DNA from: Takakia lepidozioides
Taxonomy: Eukaryota; Streptophyta; Takakiopsida; Takakiales; Takakiaceae
NCBI GenBank assembly: GCA_030704615.1
Contig: CM060731.1
Location: forward strand, 78,164,756 to 78,224,755
Length of the DNA stretch: 60,000 nucleotides
Direction of reading: 5' to 3'
A program made the position numbers and the translations under genes. The notes beneath the pieces are model-generated. The model saw only the letters and a program-made list of their open reading frames with translations. It made no database searches and had not been told where the DNA came from. Numbering within the stretch: the first letter of the stretch is position 1; every line of letters starts with the position of its first letter. Of this stretch, positions 1 through 11,241 are shown piece after piece.

Positions 1-296
1 TTAGAAGGGAAGGTGAAGAAGATTTTTGCCCCTGAAGCGTAAGTACTTCTACTTTATAAACCAAAAAGCCCAAACACAAACACAAGATGAAAGGGTGAAA
101 AACCGTGGGCCGTTGGATGGGCCATGATGTCGACTACCCATTTAAAGCCACGTAGGGAATGCAAAGATGGACGGTGGCCTTGTGTAGCCGCGACACTTGC
201 GTCTGTCCAGCTGCGTTGCGGAACGGCTATACGTCCGCCCAACGTGCCCTACCTCTAATGAGTAGCCGGATTATCCAAGAAATCAGGGGTCGATAC

Positions 297-665
297 TTGA
301 GAGATGAATTCTTTAAGATACCTAGGTTTTGAAAACGTGTCACGAGATAATAGAATCTCCATTGAAAAAGAAAAATATCGGTCATGCTTCTTGAGAGATG
401 AGGTACTAGTTTATAATGGTCGATTGTGCATTCGCATGCTCGTAAATTTGAGATTGCGAATAATTCATGATAATCATAATGTTTCAACCTCAAGATATCC
501 GAGCTTTCAGAAAACCTACTAGTCAATATGGAATCATTACTTCTGGTTAATATATATAAAGATGTTTCCCTTGTGAAGTTTCAAAGTTAGAAAGAGTCGA
601 TAGACCTACTGGGTTGTTACAACCTCTATCTGTTCCTAGATAGAATTGAGATTCCGTTCGTATTG
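297..665 (+). pseudogene. Degenerate Ty3/gypsy integrase-region fragment
   Basis: The translated stretch (about residues EKEKYR to the SRYPSFQKTY region) matches the segment just before the integrase zinc finger of the complete chromovirus at 22930-29071. There the same phrases occur with a few substitutions ([26 protein letters not shown]). Homology continues past the stop at about 522 into a frame-broken copy of the zinc-finger and 'LLQPLSVP' region, ending near 660. It is an old, 5'- and 3'-truncated relic of the same or a close family. No LTR is visible next to it. Confidence 0.8.
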
Positions 666-1178
666 TATAAGGATGCATAATGCTTAAGGTTGGCTTGACT
701 TGATTATTTACAAACATGTTGAGTCAGATCCGTCCGCGTATGGTAAAACAACAACAATAATGTAAGATTATAATTCAAGCGTATGATCTTGGATAGAAAT
801 TTCGCCAATTTATGGCCAACTCTTTGGCAAGCCCGTAGTCAAATCCTCCCCACCCCCTCATGGTATTAAAGATTTTAGAACGATTAGTTTGTTGTGTACC
901 AACGAGTAGTATGCTAGTAAGACAAAGGTGTTGGAGGTTTTTGACCTTGTTGGAATAATGGTCCCAAATTCTGGCACATGCAAGGGTGTTGGAATGGGTG
1001 ATACTGAGGCCACATGTAGAGGCTAGCATAGAAGTAGGATATGTGAGACAGTCGGACCTCCTTCTAGTTCTAGAGCTTTCCAAAGAATTCTAGAGAAGTA
1101 GGATGAGGCGGTGGCCCCTTTCTAGAAGGCTCCACCATTGCCTTGAGACAGTATATATAGAGGGTGAGGGCTACTTAC

Positions 1179-1208
1179 TCCGGTGGCTCCGGTGGCTCCG
1201 GTGGCTCT
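1179..1208. repeat. Short tandem repeat, GGTGGCTCC unit
   Basis: Three consecutive 9-bp units (the last ending CTCT) lie inside a short open frame, where they would encode Gly-Gly-Ser repeats. No further protein evidence supports that frame. Confidence 0.8.
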
Positions 1209-1850
1209 GCAAGTAAGCCCCCCTTAAAAAATGTAAAATTGGAACTTGAACCTATGTTGTTCTTAGTTACGCCGGTTTCGGCCGGAGTTCTCTGGAACTT
1301 GAACCATCTTCAAGAAATGTCAATAAGGGGACCTATTGGAATATTTGCACCCCATCCATGTCACTTTGGTGTCATTTTTTGGTGCTTTTTATATACTCCC
1401 CCATGTTTTGTGACACCAAGTGGTAGTTAAAGCAGCCTTCCATGGTGGGGTAAGTTTAGCACTTCCATGTAAGGGGGTGGCGGGGCCTGGCAAGTCAGTG
1501 CGTATGTATGTGCAACCCGATGAAATGGGATGGAGCTTGGTGGACTGGTCCCTGCACATTCATTGCACTGAGTTTGGACCTGTGCAGGCCCAACCAGGAC
1601 ATGCTAGTTTGATAGAGATGTTGACATTCACACCTGAGTTACCTTGGGTCTCTTGTAGCGCCAGGCTAAAGTTCAAATATACCGCTCAGCTGCCGAGCTC
1701 CACATGATTGTGGAAACGCTGGAGGGGACCAGGCTATTTTCTCCAAGCGCCCGGCGAACTCCTATCTTGTGGTCTCAGCTCCTCCCACATGGAAGGATGC
1801 TCTTACACCAGTGTCCAATGTCACTCCAACTACTAGTGTTACCTCACCCC

Positions 1851-2002
1851 TTCCGTGTCACCCTGATGTCTGGTGTCATTCCAATCTGTGTCAATCTTGA
1901 AACAGGGTGGGGAAAATTTGACAAGTAATGTCACCCTGTTCCATGTCACTCTGGTGTCACTCCAATCCGTGTCACTCTTGGGAGGGGGTGGGAAGAGTGA
2001 CA
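1851..2002. repeat. Two imperfect ~70-bp tandem repeats rich in TGTCAC
   Basis: The two units (about 1851-1922 and 1939-2002) share the order TGTCA-C, TGATGTC or TCTGGTGTC, TCCAATC-GTGTCA, CTTG, GGGTGGG-AA, TTTGACA or GTGACA. Further TGTCACT motifs scatter upstream to about 1360, suggesting a decayed longer array. Confidence 0.6.
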
Positions 2003-2750
2003 GGCTGGAAACCGGCCCACCATACTGTCAGATATGGCACTTTGCATTAAGTTCTTACTGCTATGGTTCTCCCCTCCTATGGTGTCTATGACATTTAATA
2101 CTTACCAAAGCCCAAGGCAGGTTGGCACTGGAGCATAGAAAGGAAGAAACATGAAACACTTGTGCATATAACAAGCCTACACCTACCTGCGTTGTGTAGA
2201 TTAAAAGTCATACCCAGGGATGTACCCAACAAAGTCCTCTGCAACAGTCTGCCCAAGTAACGGAAGCAGCCCATTCGCTGGTACCTTGAGTGATGAATAG
2301 GAAAGGGATGGGGTTCCAGAACTCATCACCCCTCTCCCATAGTGGCGGCTGAGGTAGGTCCTTAATTGGAAACCTGATTTGCTATTTGAGGAGAATGAGA
2401 ATTTGTTTCATCCAGTGGCTTTGACTGCAATCTAGGGGGGCTATTGCCCATACAAAGAAGCTCCACTTAAGATCAAGGCGGATAAGAAATGGCTACAATG
2501 GGCTTGCAAGTATTCTACTGCAACCAGCTAAGAAAGCATCACCAGTGAATCCTCTCTGGATGCTGATCACTACATGTTGCCAAGATGAGGATCCCAGTGA
2601 GACAAAACTGCAGTGGACGACGTGGCGAGCAACTCATGGGAGAAGGATACCCAAAAATTAAGGACAATAGCCCCATAAAAGAGAAAAGAAACTCTTCCAA
2701 TTCCGCTAGCTTAAGCCGCTATGATCACTCGCTAAAGCAAATAATTGTGT

Positions 2751-5700
2751 CTAATATCGTATGCTCTTTCCCACTTCAAAAAAGTGTGCTACCTTCTCTT
2801 CAGATGTGCCCACCAGCACCCCATGCCCCAGATTAAGGATGTGCTTATGGCGCCCAGCCTTTGCAACTGTATCATGTATTCTTCTTTCAATGAAGTCCCT
2901 TGAACCAAAGAGAGCCCCAGGATCCATATTACCCTGCAAAGTCAAACTCCCTATGTCAGTTACAGTACATGGATGGAGAAGTAGCATGGAGTCTGTCGTC
3001 ACTGAAGATTCCTCCCTCCATTCAATTGGCCATCATTCGGAGTTTGAAGCAGCTTGTCGGCCTATGAAGATCAGTTCAGCCCCAGGACTGCACAACTTGA
3101 TGAATAGGGAAAGAGAGGAGAGTGTACCTGCACAGCAATCTCAGCCCCTATCCGTTGCCTGGCTTCGGCCATATCAACTGTCCAATCCACGCTGACAACA
3201 TCCACGCCTGTGGATGCCATTCGCTCCAGTAAACCCCCACTCCCGCTTGCATAAAGAATGAGAGGGAGGTCTGGATGAGTTGCCTTCACCGCACTAACTA
3301 TCTGTTTCAAATATGGAAGACTGAACTCCTCAAAGTCGACTGGGCTGAGTTGGGTGGCCCAAGAGTCAAAGATTTGTACTGCTTGCGCCCCTGAGTCTGC
3401 TTGATACCGCACATAGATTATGACTGATTCTGCAAGTTTCTGTAGCAATGAGTGAAATATCTGCCAAGGACACAAGCCACAAGCATGTGAGGATGCTAGA
3501 TCTCCTTTAGTAGTGCCTTGAATGCTGAATATGAAGAAACATGTACCGAGCTATAAAGTCAAAAATCCTGCACTTTCTAGCCTTATGAAGTTCACCAGCA
3601 CTCAACAACGCCAGAGGGGGGATGCCAGAGGAAGAAGCTTACCTCAGGTGACTCAAAGGCCAGTCTTTTGATGACTGCGAAATGTTTGGAGGATCCACCC
3701 TCAACAATATAGGACGCTAGTGTGAAAGGGGCTCCTACAAATCCCAGTACAGCAGCCGCATTCCCTACCTATTCAATCACGACACATCCACCCTCACAAG
3801 ATTATTTCCCAATTTGGCAAGGGAGTGCCCCCACCTGCTGCAGAGATACCCAGACAATGTGACCCCGGTAGAGAACTTTGTGGATGTGAACCCATGACCG
3901 ACTGGCAGCCAGAGTGTCCTAATCACTGGGCCATATGTTAGGAGTTTCTTAGGAGTAATATGCAACCGGGAACCCTGCCAGTTGCATTCAGCAGCAATGG
4001 TTGTCAAATTTTCACTTCCAGTACTGACAACAAGTTCACCCTTAGAATTCTGTGGGAACATAGCATCAGTAATATGCATCCTATGACAAAAAATGCCTTC
4101 CTGTCATTTCCCACAACACTCTCCTGTTTGATGTTCTTCTTAACTTGGAGGAGTGAAGGGTCCTTGTACCTCAGACCGTAAGGCAGACAGGGTTTCGCCA
4201 ACATAGGGAACAGCCTCACCAGGCACCAGCTCCCTTACTTGTGCGACATCAGCAGCAGTGCGAATGGGATGATGGATGACGGGTCCTTTGCTCTTCAGAA
4301 TATCAAATGGAATGTTCATTCCTGTTAATGGGGTCAGAATATCTGAGAACAGTATGACCTGCACATATCAAAAGCAGGAGGCTACATTAAGAAAGTCTGG
4401 TGACCCCAAGCAACTCGTTGCCAAAGTTGTTCCAAATACCCTAATTTCAAACTTGGAGATGGCACATCACCCCTCTTAACCTTCCTACAATGCCATCAAA
4501 TTGGTTCTACTGGGTGCTGAGACTAAATGCTTTACAGTGAATTTTCACCAGAAAGTCCAAATTCCACGTTGATTTCTGGCCTCTGAGCATTCCTACCTGT
4601 TCCTATTCTGTCGTTCACCATACACTGCCATTGTTGCACAGAGCTGCAAGCCAAGCATGGATGATGGTAGACAAATAGAGAGAGAGAGAAAGAATGTACT
4701 CATATAAGACGTTGTTTGCCATAGCCTTCTGGCCATTGACCCCCCGCCCAGTTTGAGCGGAACACAAACGGACAGAAACTACCTTTGTCAGGGGCTGACG
4801 CCGTTAGTATGACTTACCTTCAAACAACTTGATCTGAGTTTTCCAGATATCCTCTAGAAATCCCCTTACACAAGCATCAATCTGCTGTGTGATTCGCCCA
4901 ATAAAGGGAGTGAGAGAGAGAAAGAGAGAGACCCCATCAGGATGAAAAGCTCGCCAAGGTTGGAGCGAGACTTCAACAGCCAGGTCCACATTCTCAGATC
5001 GTTCCCTGAACGTGGGATGCTTTTCGCACAACTCTTGATACACCTGTTTCCACCAACATCAGAAGTGATATACAAGCATAGACTGCAAAAGAATTTCAAG
5101 GCAAGTTATTTTGAATAGCTGCCTCATACTACATAGAGTCATTAGCCTGTACTGTTTCACATGTAAGTGAGGTTCAGAATTATGGAAGCGAATTGAATAT
5201 TAGAAGGAGGGAGAAAAATACAGATTCCAAGGGCTGTGCAATCGTCCACTGAGGATCCAATAAAAGGTTTTGTGCTCAAGAAAGAACGATGTTTCTCACT
5301 ATGCATACCTTCATGTACCGACCAGCTTGCCTCATCATCCAAACAGGTGGCCTTTCCACCTGCTCTCCTCGTACAGCCCGCAGCAGAAGAGGGTCTGCAT
5401 TGCCCAATCCTGCCGGGACTTCTGTCATGGATTCTGTCCCATTCATAGAGACGAACCCTCAGGGCATTGTCATAGGGGAACGCTAACTTTCAGTTCCAGG
5501 GGTCCGGGGAAAGCTACTCTCAGTCTGTAGGTATGCTTTACCTACCTGCAGGCCGACGTCAGGCCAACAATGCAAAATTACCTCTGCTTCTTGAGGAACC
5601 AGAAAGCAATCAGAAGGGGATTTAGCTTATGTATCCTCCCCACACTCTCATCAGAATTGGCCAGCATCCGGCCCCTTCTTCACTCTGCGTCGAAACTATT

Positions 5701-6117
5701 CCCTAATTGTAGTATTACGAAGAGCTTCAGAGTTTCAGAGCTTCAGAGAAGGCAAGAGAGAGAAGAGACGTCACATGAAGTGGTGAAACGAGAGTCTGAA
5801 AAAACAAATTGGGGAACAGAATGTACTCATAATAAGACTTTCTTTGCCGTAGCCTAGGAAATTGGGGAACAGAGAGAGAGAGATACAAAGAGAGAGAGAT
5901 GAAATGGTACAGAATGGAAAGAGATACCTGCAGCCACGGTCTGAGCGACCGATTGGAGCAGACCTGGACTTCTCCCGCCCACACTTTTCCATACCTTGGG
6001 TCCGATCCGTATCCTCACACCAACCCATTTCTGTTGAAGTTTAAGGGGCTGCAGAGACGGGGAAGATGAGGAGATGGGCGTGGCAATGGCTGAGAGCGTG
6101 AGCGTGTTGGCTGCCAT
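2751..6117 (-). CDS. hemE: Uroporphyrinogen decarboxylase (UROD), plastid-targeted, 7 exons
   Basis: The enzyme decarboxylates the four acetate side chains of uroporphyrinogen III to give coproporphyrinogen III in plastid tetrapyrrole (chlorophyll and heme) synthesis. Model: complement(join(2751..2933,3128..3460,3643..3768,4170..4358,4933..5043,5309..5457,5928..6117)). All introns have GT-AG ends, phases agree, and the sum is 1281 nt (426 aa plus stop), close to plant UROD length. Exon 1 gives a Ser/Ala-rich, acid-poor transit-peptide-like N-terminus; the start at 6117 is preferred over an in-frame ATG at 6123 and a longer unlikely extension. Family motifs: [12 protein letters not shown] (substrate-binding Arg region), [56 protein letters not shown] and the C-terminal NLGHGV. 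Introns carry a SINE and two LINE insertions. The gene is divergent from the one starting at 6739. The exact N-terminal start is the least certain point. Confidence 0.95.
3785..3945 (-). mobile_element. tRNA-derived SINE-like insertion in a hemE intron
   Basis: On the minus strand an A-box-like TGGCCCAGTGAT (rc of 3922-3933) is followed about 30 bp later by a B-box-like GGGTTCACATCC (rc of 3882-3893). This is the internal RNA polymerase III promoter layout of tRNA-derived SINEs. The body ends near 3785 without a clear tail. It lies wholly inside the intron between the exons at 4170-4358 and 3643-3768. Confidence 0.5.
4694..4911 (-). mobile_element. 5'-truncated LINE 3' end with 14-bp target duplication
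   Basis: The minus-strand sequence is homologous to the 3' end of the LINE at 48244-49080: both encode a GFLEDIWKT-like segment and then run to a terminus TATGAGTACA(T/A). It is flanked by perfect 14-bp direct repeats GAGAGAGAGAAAGA at 4680-4693 and 4912-4925, the signature of target-primed insertion. The element sits in hemE intron 3, and its downstream target duplication ends 7 bp inside the exon-3 splice donor at 4932. Confidence 0.8.
5821..5858 (-). mobile_element. Very short (38-bp) LINE 3' end with 15-bp target duplication
   Basis: The 38-bp insert is the minus-strand 3' terminus of the same LINE family (GGCTACGGCAAAG, then TATGAGTACAT). Perfect 15-bp direct repeats AAATTGGGGAACAGA flank it at 5806-5820 and 5859-5873. 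It lies in hemE intron 1. Confidence 0.8.
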
Positions 6118-6738
6118 AGCCATCTCACCCCAAGCTTCTGTCTGTTCGAGAATACAAGAAGAGACCAACACAATGCAGACCACGACAAAATCAGAATGTG
6201 CGTATGAAGGTTTGACCACAGGATCATCTGCTCAGTAATTGTTTTCTCTTTCTATTTTGCTTAGAAAAATCAAACAATATTTATCCTCTTATCCAATCTG
6301 CTAGGAGTGTCGGCCAATGGGAATTCTGAGAGACCCTCCATCCAAAGTCGGCTTCAGAGTATCCATCCATCTACCTCATTCATTCACTTGTACTGTCATC
6401 CATCGTAAAAACTGTTCATCAAACACGTCCGTCTATTAAACTAACTAAAACCAATTAAGGGTTAATTATGTTAATTAATATTAATTAAGGTAACTAATGA
6501 AATGGAGTGGGGGTTAAGTGAAAGGGTAGTCTCAGGGGCCTCGCAAAAACACCCATTCAGTTGTAACTTAGTGTCTCACCTCCAACCTTCTCTCTCCTCC
6601 ATGTCTGATGCAATGCAGTTCAAAAACAACCAGAAAACCCATGGAAGATGGTCACGTTGACCACTTTGATTTCCAAGACAGGGATCAGAAGAAAAGCACT
6701 GACAGATCAATAGACTAGTTTTTGACTCGGGACAAATC
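6118..6738. promoter_or_regulatory. Divergent intergenic region between hemE and the gene at 6739
   Basis: About 620 bp separate the two divergent starts, so both promoters and 5' UTRs should lie here. The part at 6440-6500 is AT-rich with repeated TTAATTA motifs. No canonical TATA box can be assigned with confidence on either strand. Confidence 0.5.
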
Positions 6739-8907
6739 ATGGCTTCTAGCTTAAAGCGCAATAGTGAAGGTGGAGTCACCGAACAGGAGAACTTTTTGGT
6801 TGACCTTGAGAAAGAGGGTGAAATTGACGATGGAACAGCTCTCCGTCTGTGGATGCAAGAGATGGCAGAGACACAACGGAGATTGAATGAACTTGCCTTG
6901 CCTGCAGTCAGGCCTGATTGTTCAAGGGGCAATACTGCAAACACGTTTCGGTATGACGGTACACTAGAGCTTTGTGAGCAAGATTTGAGACAGGAACTGC
7001 GCCTACCTCCTCATCGCTACCGAAAACTGGAAGAAAACGTTGAATTGATTCAGCCAGAATCACTAGATGAGACATGTCACCTTGTACACCCTAATGATGT
7101 TATAGCCGATAAGACTGATCGATTCTATGTACCAGACCTTCCACCTTTCTTCCAAAGATTGCATCAAATTGCTTCTCCAAGCCTTGAAAAACCTCCAAAT
7201 ACCTTTCTAACAGTTGATACACCTAAAGGGAAACGAGTTCTGGACCCAACACTGTGGCCAAACCGTCCAGAACTTTATCCTAACCCGGATGCACCGCCGC
7301 CTACTTGGAGCACATGCGAAACATATGAGATTCCACGATATCTCCCTCGGCTCAAAGGTCTTGAGCTATCTGATGCCTGGGAAAGATTGAACGAGCCCAA
7401 CAAACTCGTAAAGTGGTCTCCAAATGTCATGAAATCGAATACTTTGGACTGTTTTCCCACCCTCATCTACCAATCCAACAAAGAGTGTTGGATTGCTGCG
7501 TACACTGGGCAAGACAAAGAGGCACACCGAGATCCATGGACGGTTATGTCATTAATGAGCTTCATTCCAGACGATGTGCATAGTATTATTGCAGGGGATA
7601 AAGGGTTTCTTTGTCTTGACGGTGGAGAGTATCTTTCTCTGCCAAAACAGCGAGGCTGGAGGAAAGAATGGCCATCCCAATCAATTACGGTGGTGTGCAA
7701 TCCTTTCTTAAGGACTCTTCAACGGCTTCCTCCAATGGTCGATGAGGCACAAGAGTTCAAGAGGGGACGCATCGTGGTAGTGGACCCCACAGAGACTTGT
7801 CAAGGCTACTACATCCTGTATTTGGTGGGGGAGAGGTGCGAGCCATATGCTGGAAGCCTTGTAACAGTCTATGATTCAAGGAAAGATAAATTTACTCATA
7901 TAAGTCATACCCCTATACTCCCCTCTTCACGTGGAAGATCAAGTCTTGCACTAGTGCATGAACACCTCTATTGGGGAGGAATGAAAAATGCAGGTAACCG
8001 ACCGAGACCAGGTAGCGTAAGTTCAAAGAGGTTTCAACCAGGAGATGGACCGCTACAATATCAATCCGTGGTCATGTGTTGGGACATCGAGAAGGATATA
8101 TATAGGACACTTGAGTTTGAAAAAACTCAAGAGAATGGTGATCTAGGCGACCCAAATAGTTATGAGCCCCCTCGGCTAGTGGATTGCAATGGTATTCTAT
8201 ATGTAGTGACCCGAAGAAGGTTATCCGATTTACACTTTCGGATACGTCAGCCCACAGAGCCCGACAAGGTTATGTATCGACCCAAAGTCTTTAGACTCCA
8301 GCTCCTAGCGAGTCCGTTGCCATATCACTGCGTATCTTTGGCCCCTCACAATGTTCAAAATCATCTGTTTGGTCACAATGTCAGCAACGTTACTGAATGC
8401 GAATTCGAGTGTCGTGGAGGTAGCGGAATGATCTGTCTATTCTCCGTCAAAGCAAAAACAGCTGCATTGTACAATGCAACATTAAACGAGTGGAAATGTT
8501 TGGAAGACTGTCATAAGGGCTTACCCGGTTGCGCATATTATCTAAGTTTGGGTGATTGTGTATTGGCACCTAACTTCCAAGCAAACCCCCTGACCTCCGA
8601 TCGAGGTCGAGCTAAGTATTCCCCATGGATGGTAAGCCCAGAATCAAACTCCACAAGCAGAGATCGAAGCCCTAGGCGATCTAGGCGACACTCGTACTCT
8701 GGTTCTGCAATCCCTCGTCCCTCCACCTCCAGGGCTAGGCGTTCCAGTGCCCAAATGCGCAACTACAACTACGAGGAGCCTGCATACTTTCCGATCCACC
8801 CAACATTCAAGAAACCCATTGCAGTCTCTGGCGTTGGTGATGATTACACCCCTCCTTTCCCTCCCACACGTCCAGTGAAGGATTTAGATGAAGTCCCGAA
8901 CTTCTGA
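6739..8907 (+). CDS. Intronless 722-aa protein with F-box-associated/kelch-like propeller region
   Basis: A single uninterrupted frame of 722 codons starts at ATG 6739. Residues about 220-560 resemble the beta-propeller part of plant F-box/kelch proteins: a 'VCNPFLRTLQRLPPM' block (the classical 'VCNP-T-W--LPP' repeat), a following 'VVVDP' strand, a 'VYDSRKDKF' strand and a late 'ALYNATLNEWKCL' strand. No convincing F-box is visible in the N-terminal 200 residues, which are acidic and then proline-rich. The C-terminal 100 residues are basic and rich in Ser-Arg pairs, suggesting a disordered tail. The lack of introns beside intron-rich neighbours suggests a member of an expanded intronless family or a retrocopy. 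The function is not established; a role as a substrate receptor of ubiquitin ligases is only a guess from the propeller. Confidence 0.75.
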   Translation: MASSLKRNSEGGVTEQENFLVDLEKEGEIDDGTALRLWMQEMAETQRRLNELALPAVRPDCSRGNTANTFRYDGTLELCEQDLRQELRLPPHRYRKLEENVELIQPESLDETCHLVHPNDVIADKTDRFYVPDLPPFFQRLHQIASPSLEKPPNTFLTVDTPKGKRVLDPTLWPNRPELYPNPDAPPPTWSTCETYEIPRYLPRLKGLELSDAWERLNEPNKLVKWSPNVMKSNTLDCFPTLIYQSNKECWIAAYTGQDKEAHRDPWTVMSLMSFIPDDVHSIIAGDKGFLCLDGGEYLSLPKQRGWRKEWPSQSITVVCNPFLRTLQRLPPMVDEAQEFKRGRIVVVDPTETCQGYYILYLVGERCEPYAGSLVTVYDSRKDKFTHISHTPILPSSRGRSSLALVHEHLYWGGMKNAGNRPRPGSVSSKRFQPGDGPLQYQSVVMCWDIEKDIYRTLEFEKTQENGDLGDPNSYEPPRLVDCNGILYVVTRRRLSDLHFRIRQPTEPDKVMYRPKVFRLQLLASPLPYHCVSLAPHNVQNHLFGHNVSNVTECEFECRGGSGMICLFSVKAKTAALYNATLNEWKCLEDCHKGLPGCAYYLSLGDCVLAPNFQANPLTSDRGRAKYSPWMVSPESNSTSRDRSPRRSRRHSYSGSAIPRPSTSRARRSSAQMRNYNYEEPAYFPIHPTFKKPIAVSGVGDDYTPPFPPTRPVKDLDEVPNF

Positions 8908-9592
8908 TTTTGAACCAAAGATTCCGTTACCGTTGACATAAACTCATCTACTGTTGTTCGAAATTTGACAATCCATGGAACGAACATCAATTGAGCCTCA
9001 CTGTTACCTGGCATCTAGGCCTTCTCCACGGATGATGGTTCAGGATCGTCACATGTGGTAATCTACGGTCGATGGGAGGACTTAAATCCTCTCTCAGTCA
9101 TCTCTCGACCTGCCGACCGGGGGAAGAGACGGGCTTGAAAACTCGGGTGTGGGCAACTTGACCCTTCCCGTTGCCCAGCGATTTTTGAATTTACAGTGGG
9201 CGCTGTTGTCCTGAAGTTCGCCTTTGGGATCTTTGCCTCTAATCATCTCTCTCTCTGACGCTCTCTCTCCCACGTAGAGAATTTATCGACTTGTAGACTT
9301 TAAAATAATCGACAAAGCAATTTGCGCATACAACAAACTCATGTCAACTGGTGCCCAACAGTATAGAGACTGAAGGTGGAGTCTAACCTGGGACATCCAC
9401 TGAGGAGCGGGCTGTCGAGTTCGGGCGTCCCCAGTTCGAAAGTATAAGCAAGCATGATTGTAAATTTCATAGATCAGATAGAGGACTGCAGTAGTTGATT
9501 TGGTTGCACGGTCGGTAATGCGATAGGGCGTCCAGGAGTGGACATATTGAGGTCACATCATCACCAAGCAGCAGCCCCAGGAGTAGATCATA
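8908..9592. other. Intergenic stretch, nothing recognised
   Basis: This stretch contains the 3' flank of the upstream gene, a CT-rich patch at about 9241-9275 and the presumed promoter of the cullin-like gene. No domain-bearing frame, RNA gene or element was recognised. Confidence 0.5.
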
Positions 9593-11241
9593 ATGTCTAC
9601 ACAGGAATCATGGGCCGTCCTGGAGAAGGGCATCGCGGATTTACCGTCTTACGTAGATAGTTACCCAAATGCCCAACTTCAGTATGTTGACATCTGTACA
9701 CAAAAGGAGCCAGTACACAATTTGTCCGATGCCCTGTATAGGAAACACGAGGAAACACATCGGGACCTATATACGACATATGAGGAAACATTTTCGAAGT
9801 ATCTGACCCAGATAGTCTTGCCTTCAATTCAAGAAAAGCCTGATCATATATTTTCGATGCTCATAGAGCTTGTGAAAAGATGGAATTACAACCTTCTCAT
9901 GATCCAGTTTGTGCCGTCAATGGTCGCTCCTCTAGAGATGGATTTCGTCCCGCATGACTCGCTGCCAAAGCTCTCTGACGTGGGTATCTGGTGTTTTCAT
10001 CGCCTGTTTTTTGAGAACGTACAAGCAGACGTGATAAGTGCACTAATCACTTTGATAGAGCAGGAGCAGCCTGAAGGCGAGCAGATTGATCTTTCACTAT
10101 TGAAGAATGTACTCAGCAGCTTTGTGGCCACGCCTCCAAATGTACCGAACCTGTATGAGACATACTTTGAAACTATCGTTCCCAATCAGACTACTGGTTA
10201 TTACTCTTACAAGGCCGCGTCTGCCTGGATATTCAAGACGTTGAGCGTAGCCTACGTGCTCATGACCAAAGAGTTCTTCACATTAGATCAGCTGGAAAGA
10301 GTCCATCTGCACTTGAACTTTACCAACTCCTCGAAGCTTGTGCAGACAATACAAAACGCGTGGCTGAGCAATGAGTATCAGGACCACCTGCTTCTCTGCA
10401 AGGACTCTGGTTGCTCCGGTTTCTTGAGAGAAGAAAGCATGACAGATCTGTCTCGGATGTATCGCTTGTTTCACGGGATTCCCAATGGCTTGCAGTCACT
10501 GGCTCGGATCTTCAAATCATATGTTACGCAGGAGGGAACTGCCCTAGTCAGGCAAGCTGAGGAAGTGGTTCAGAGAGAGGATGTAGCAGTCCTTGTGGAG
10601 GAGCACACATATATATGCAAGTTGCTGAAGCTCCATAGAAGGCTTTTCACATATGTTGAGGATTGTTTCCTGAATGATCCGCTCTTCCACAAAGCCTTGA
10701 AGGAAGCATTCGATGTGTTCTGCAACGAGAATGTTGCAGGAAGCACTAGTGCAGAGCTCCTCGCTATGTACTGTGACAATCTGTTGAAAGGGGCCCGGTG
10801 CGGAAAGGACCTCACACACGAGCTCCAACCTGTGATGAGGGTTGTTGCCTCCATCAATGACAAATCTTTGTTTGGCGAGATTTGCAGGAAGAAGCTTGGT
10901 CGCAGGCTTTGGTTCGAAAGTGGCAGTTGCGATGCACTCCACGAAGATTATTTTCTCACAATGTTGGGGAGGCAGTTGGGTGCTCAGTTCACCTGGAAAA
11001 TGGATCGAATGCTTGCAACATACAGAGAAATTCGGGAGAGGAGTCAGCTGTCACTCCCCCGGCAGTCTCTCCACCTCGGCCATTAAAGGGTGAAGAGCCC
11101 CTTCTGGGAAGTGGATGTTTCTATAACGGTTCTGAGCCCCAGTGGGTTGTGGCCGAGCTGTAATTATGAATACTCACATGGTTTTGCCTGCTGAGCTGGA
11201 GCATAGTGTGAACAAGTTCACAAGCTTCCACAAGTCTCGAT
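9593..11241 (+). pseudogene. Intronless cullin (CUL1-like), C-terminally truncated and frameshifted
   Basis: Cullins scaffold RING ubiquitin ligases: the N-terminal repeats bind adaptors such as SKP1, and the C-terminal domain binds RBX1 and is neddylated. The 497-codon frame (ATG 9593, stop 11084-11086) shows the cullin N-terminal domain: an early 'LYRKHEET' segment, paired helical repeats, then the start of the cullin homology domain ('CDNLLKG', 'INDKSLFGEICRKKLGRRL', 'LGRQLGAQFTWKMDRML'). After a frame change, homology goes on at about 11109-11240 with 'ITVLSPSGLWPS' and then, in yet another frame, 'LPAELEHSVNKF', matching the cullin 'LTVTVL---WPS---LPAEM' block. The sequence then stops. 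The RBX1-binding remainder, winged-helix domain and neddylation site are absent. Plant CUL1 is about 740 aa and intron-rich, so this is probably a decaying retrocopy. A truncated expressed protein binding only adaptors remains possible. Confidence 0.85.

Larger units (their letters stand above)
666..2750. other. Intergenic stretch without a convincing gene
   Basis: Only short open frames without recognisable domains occur here, and none has a supporting exon structure. The visible structure is two small tandem repeats, annotated separately. The part nearest 2750 presumably contains the 3' UTR of the minus-strand hemE gene. Confidence 0.5.

Noticed and set aside
5854-6219. Longer N-terminal extension of hemE starting at 6219
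   Set aside because: The extra 32 residues are hydrophobic and unlike a transit peptide, and the internal Met at 6117 has the better context; the 3' end of that frame reads through a splice donor.
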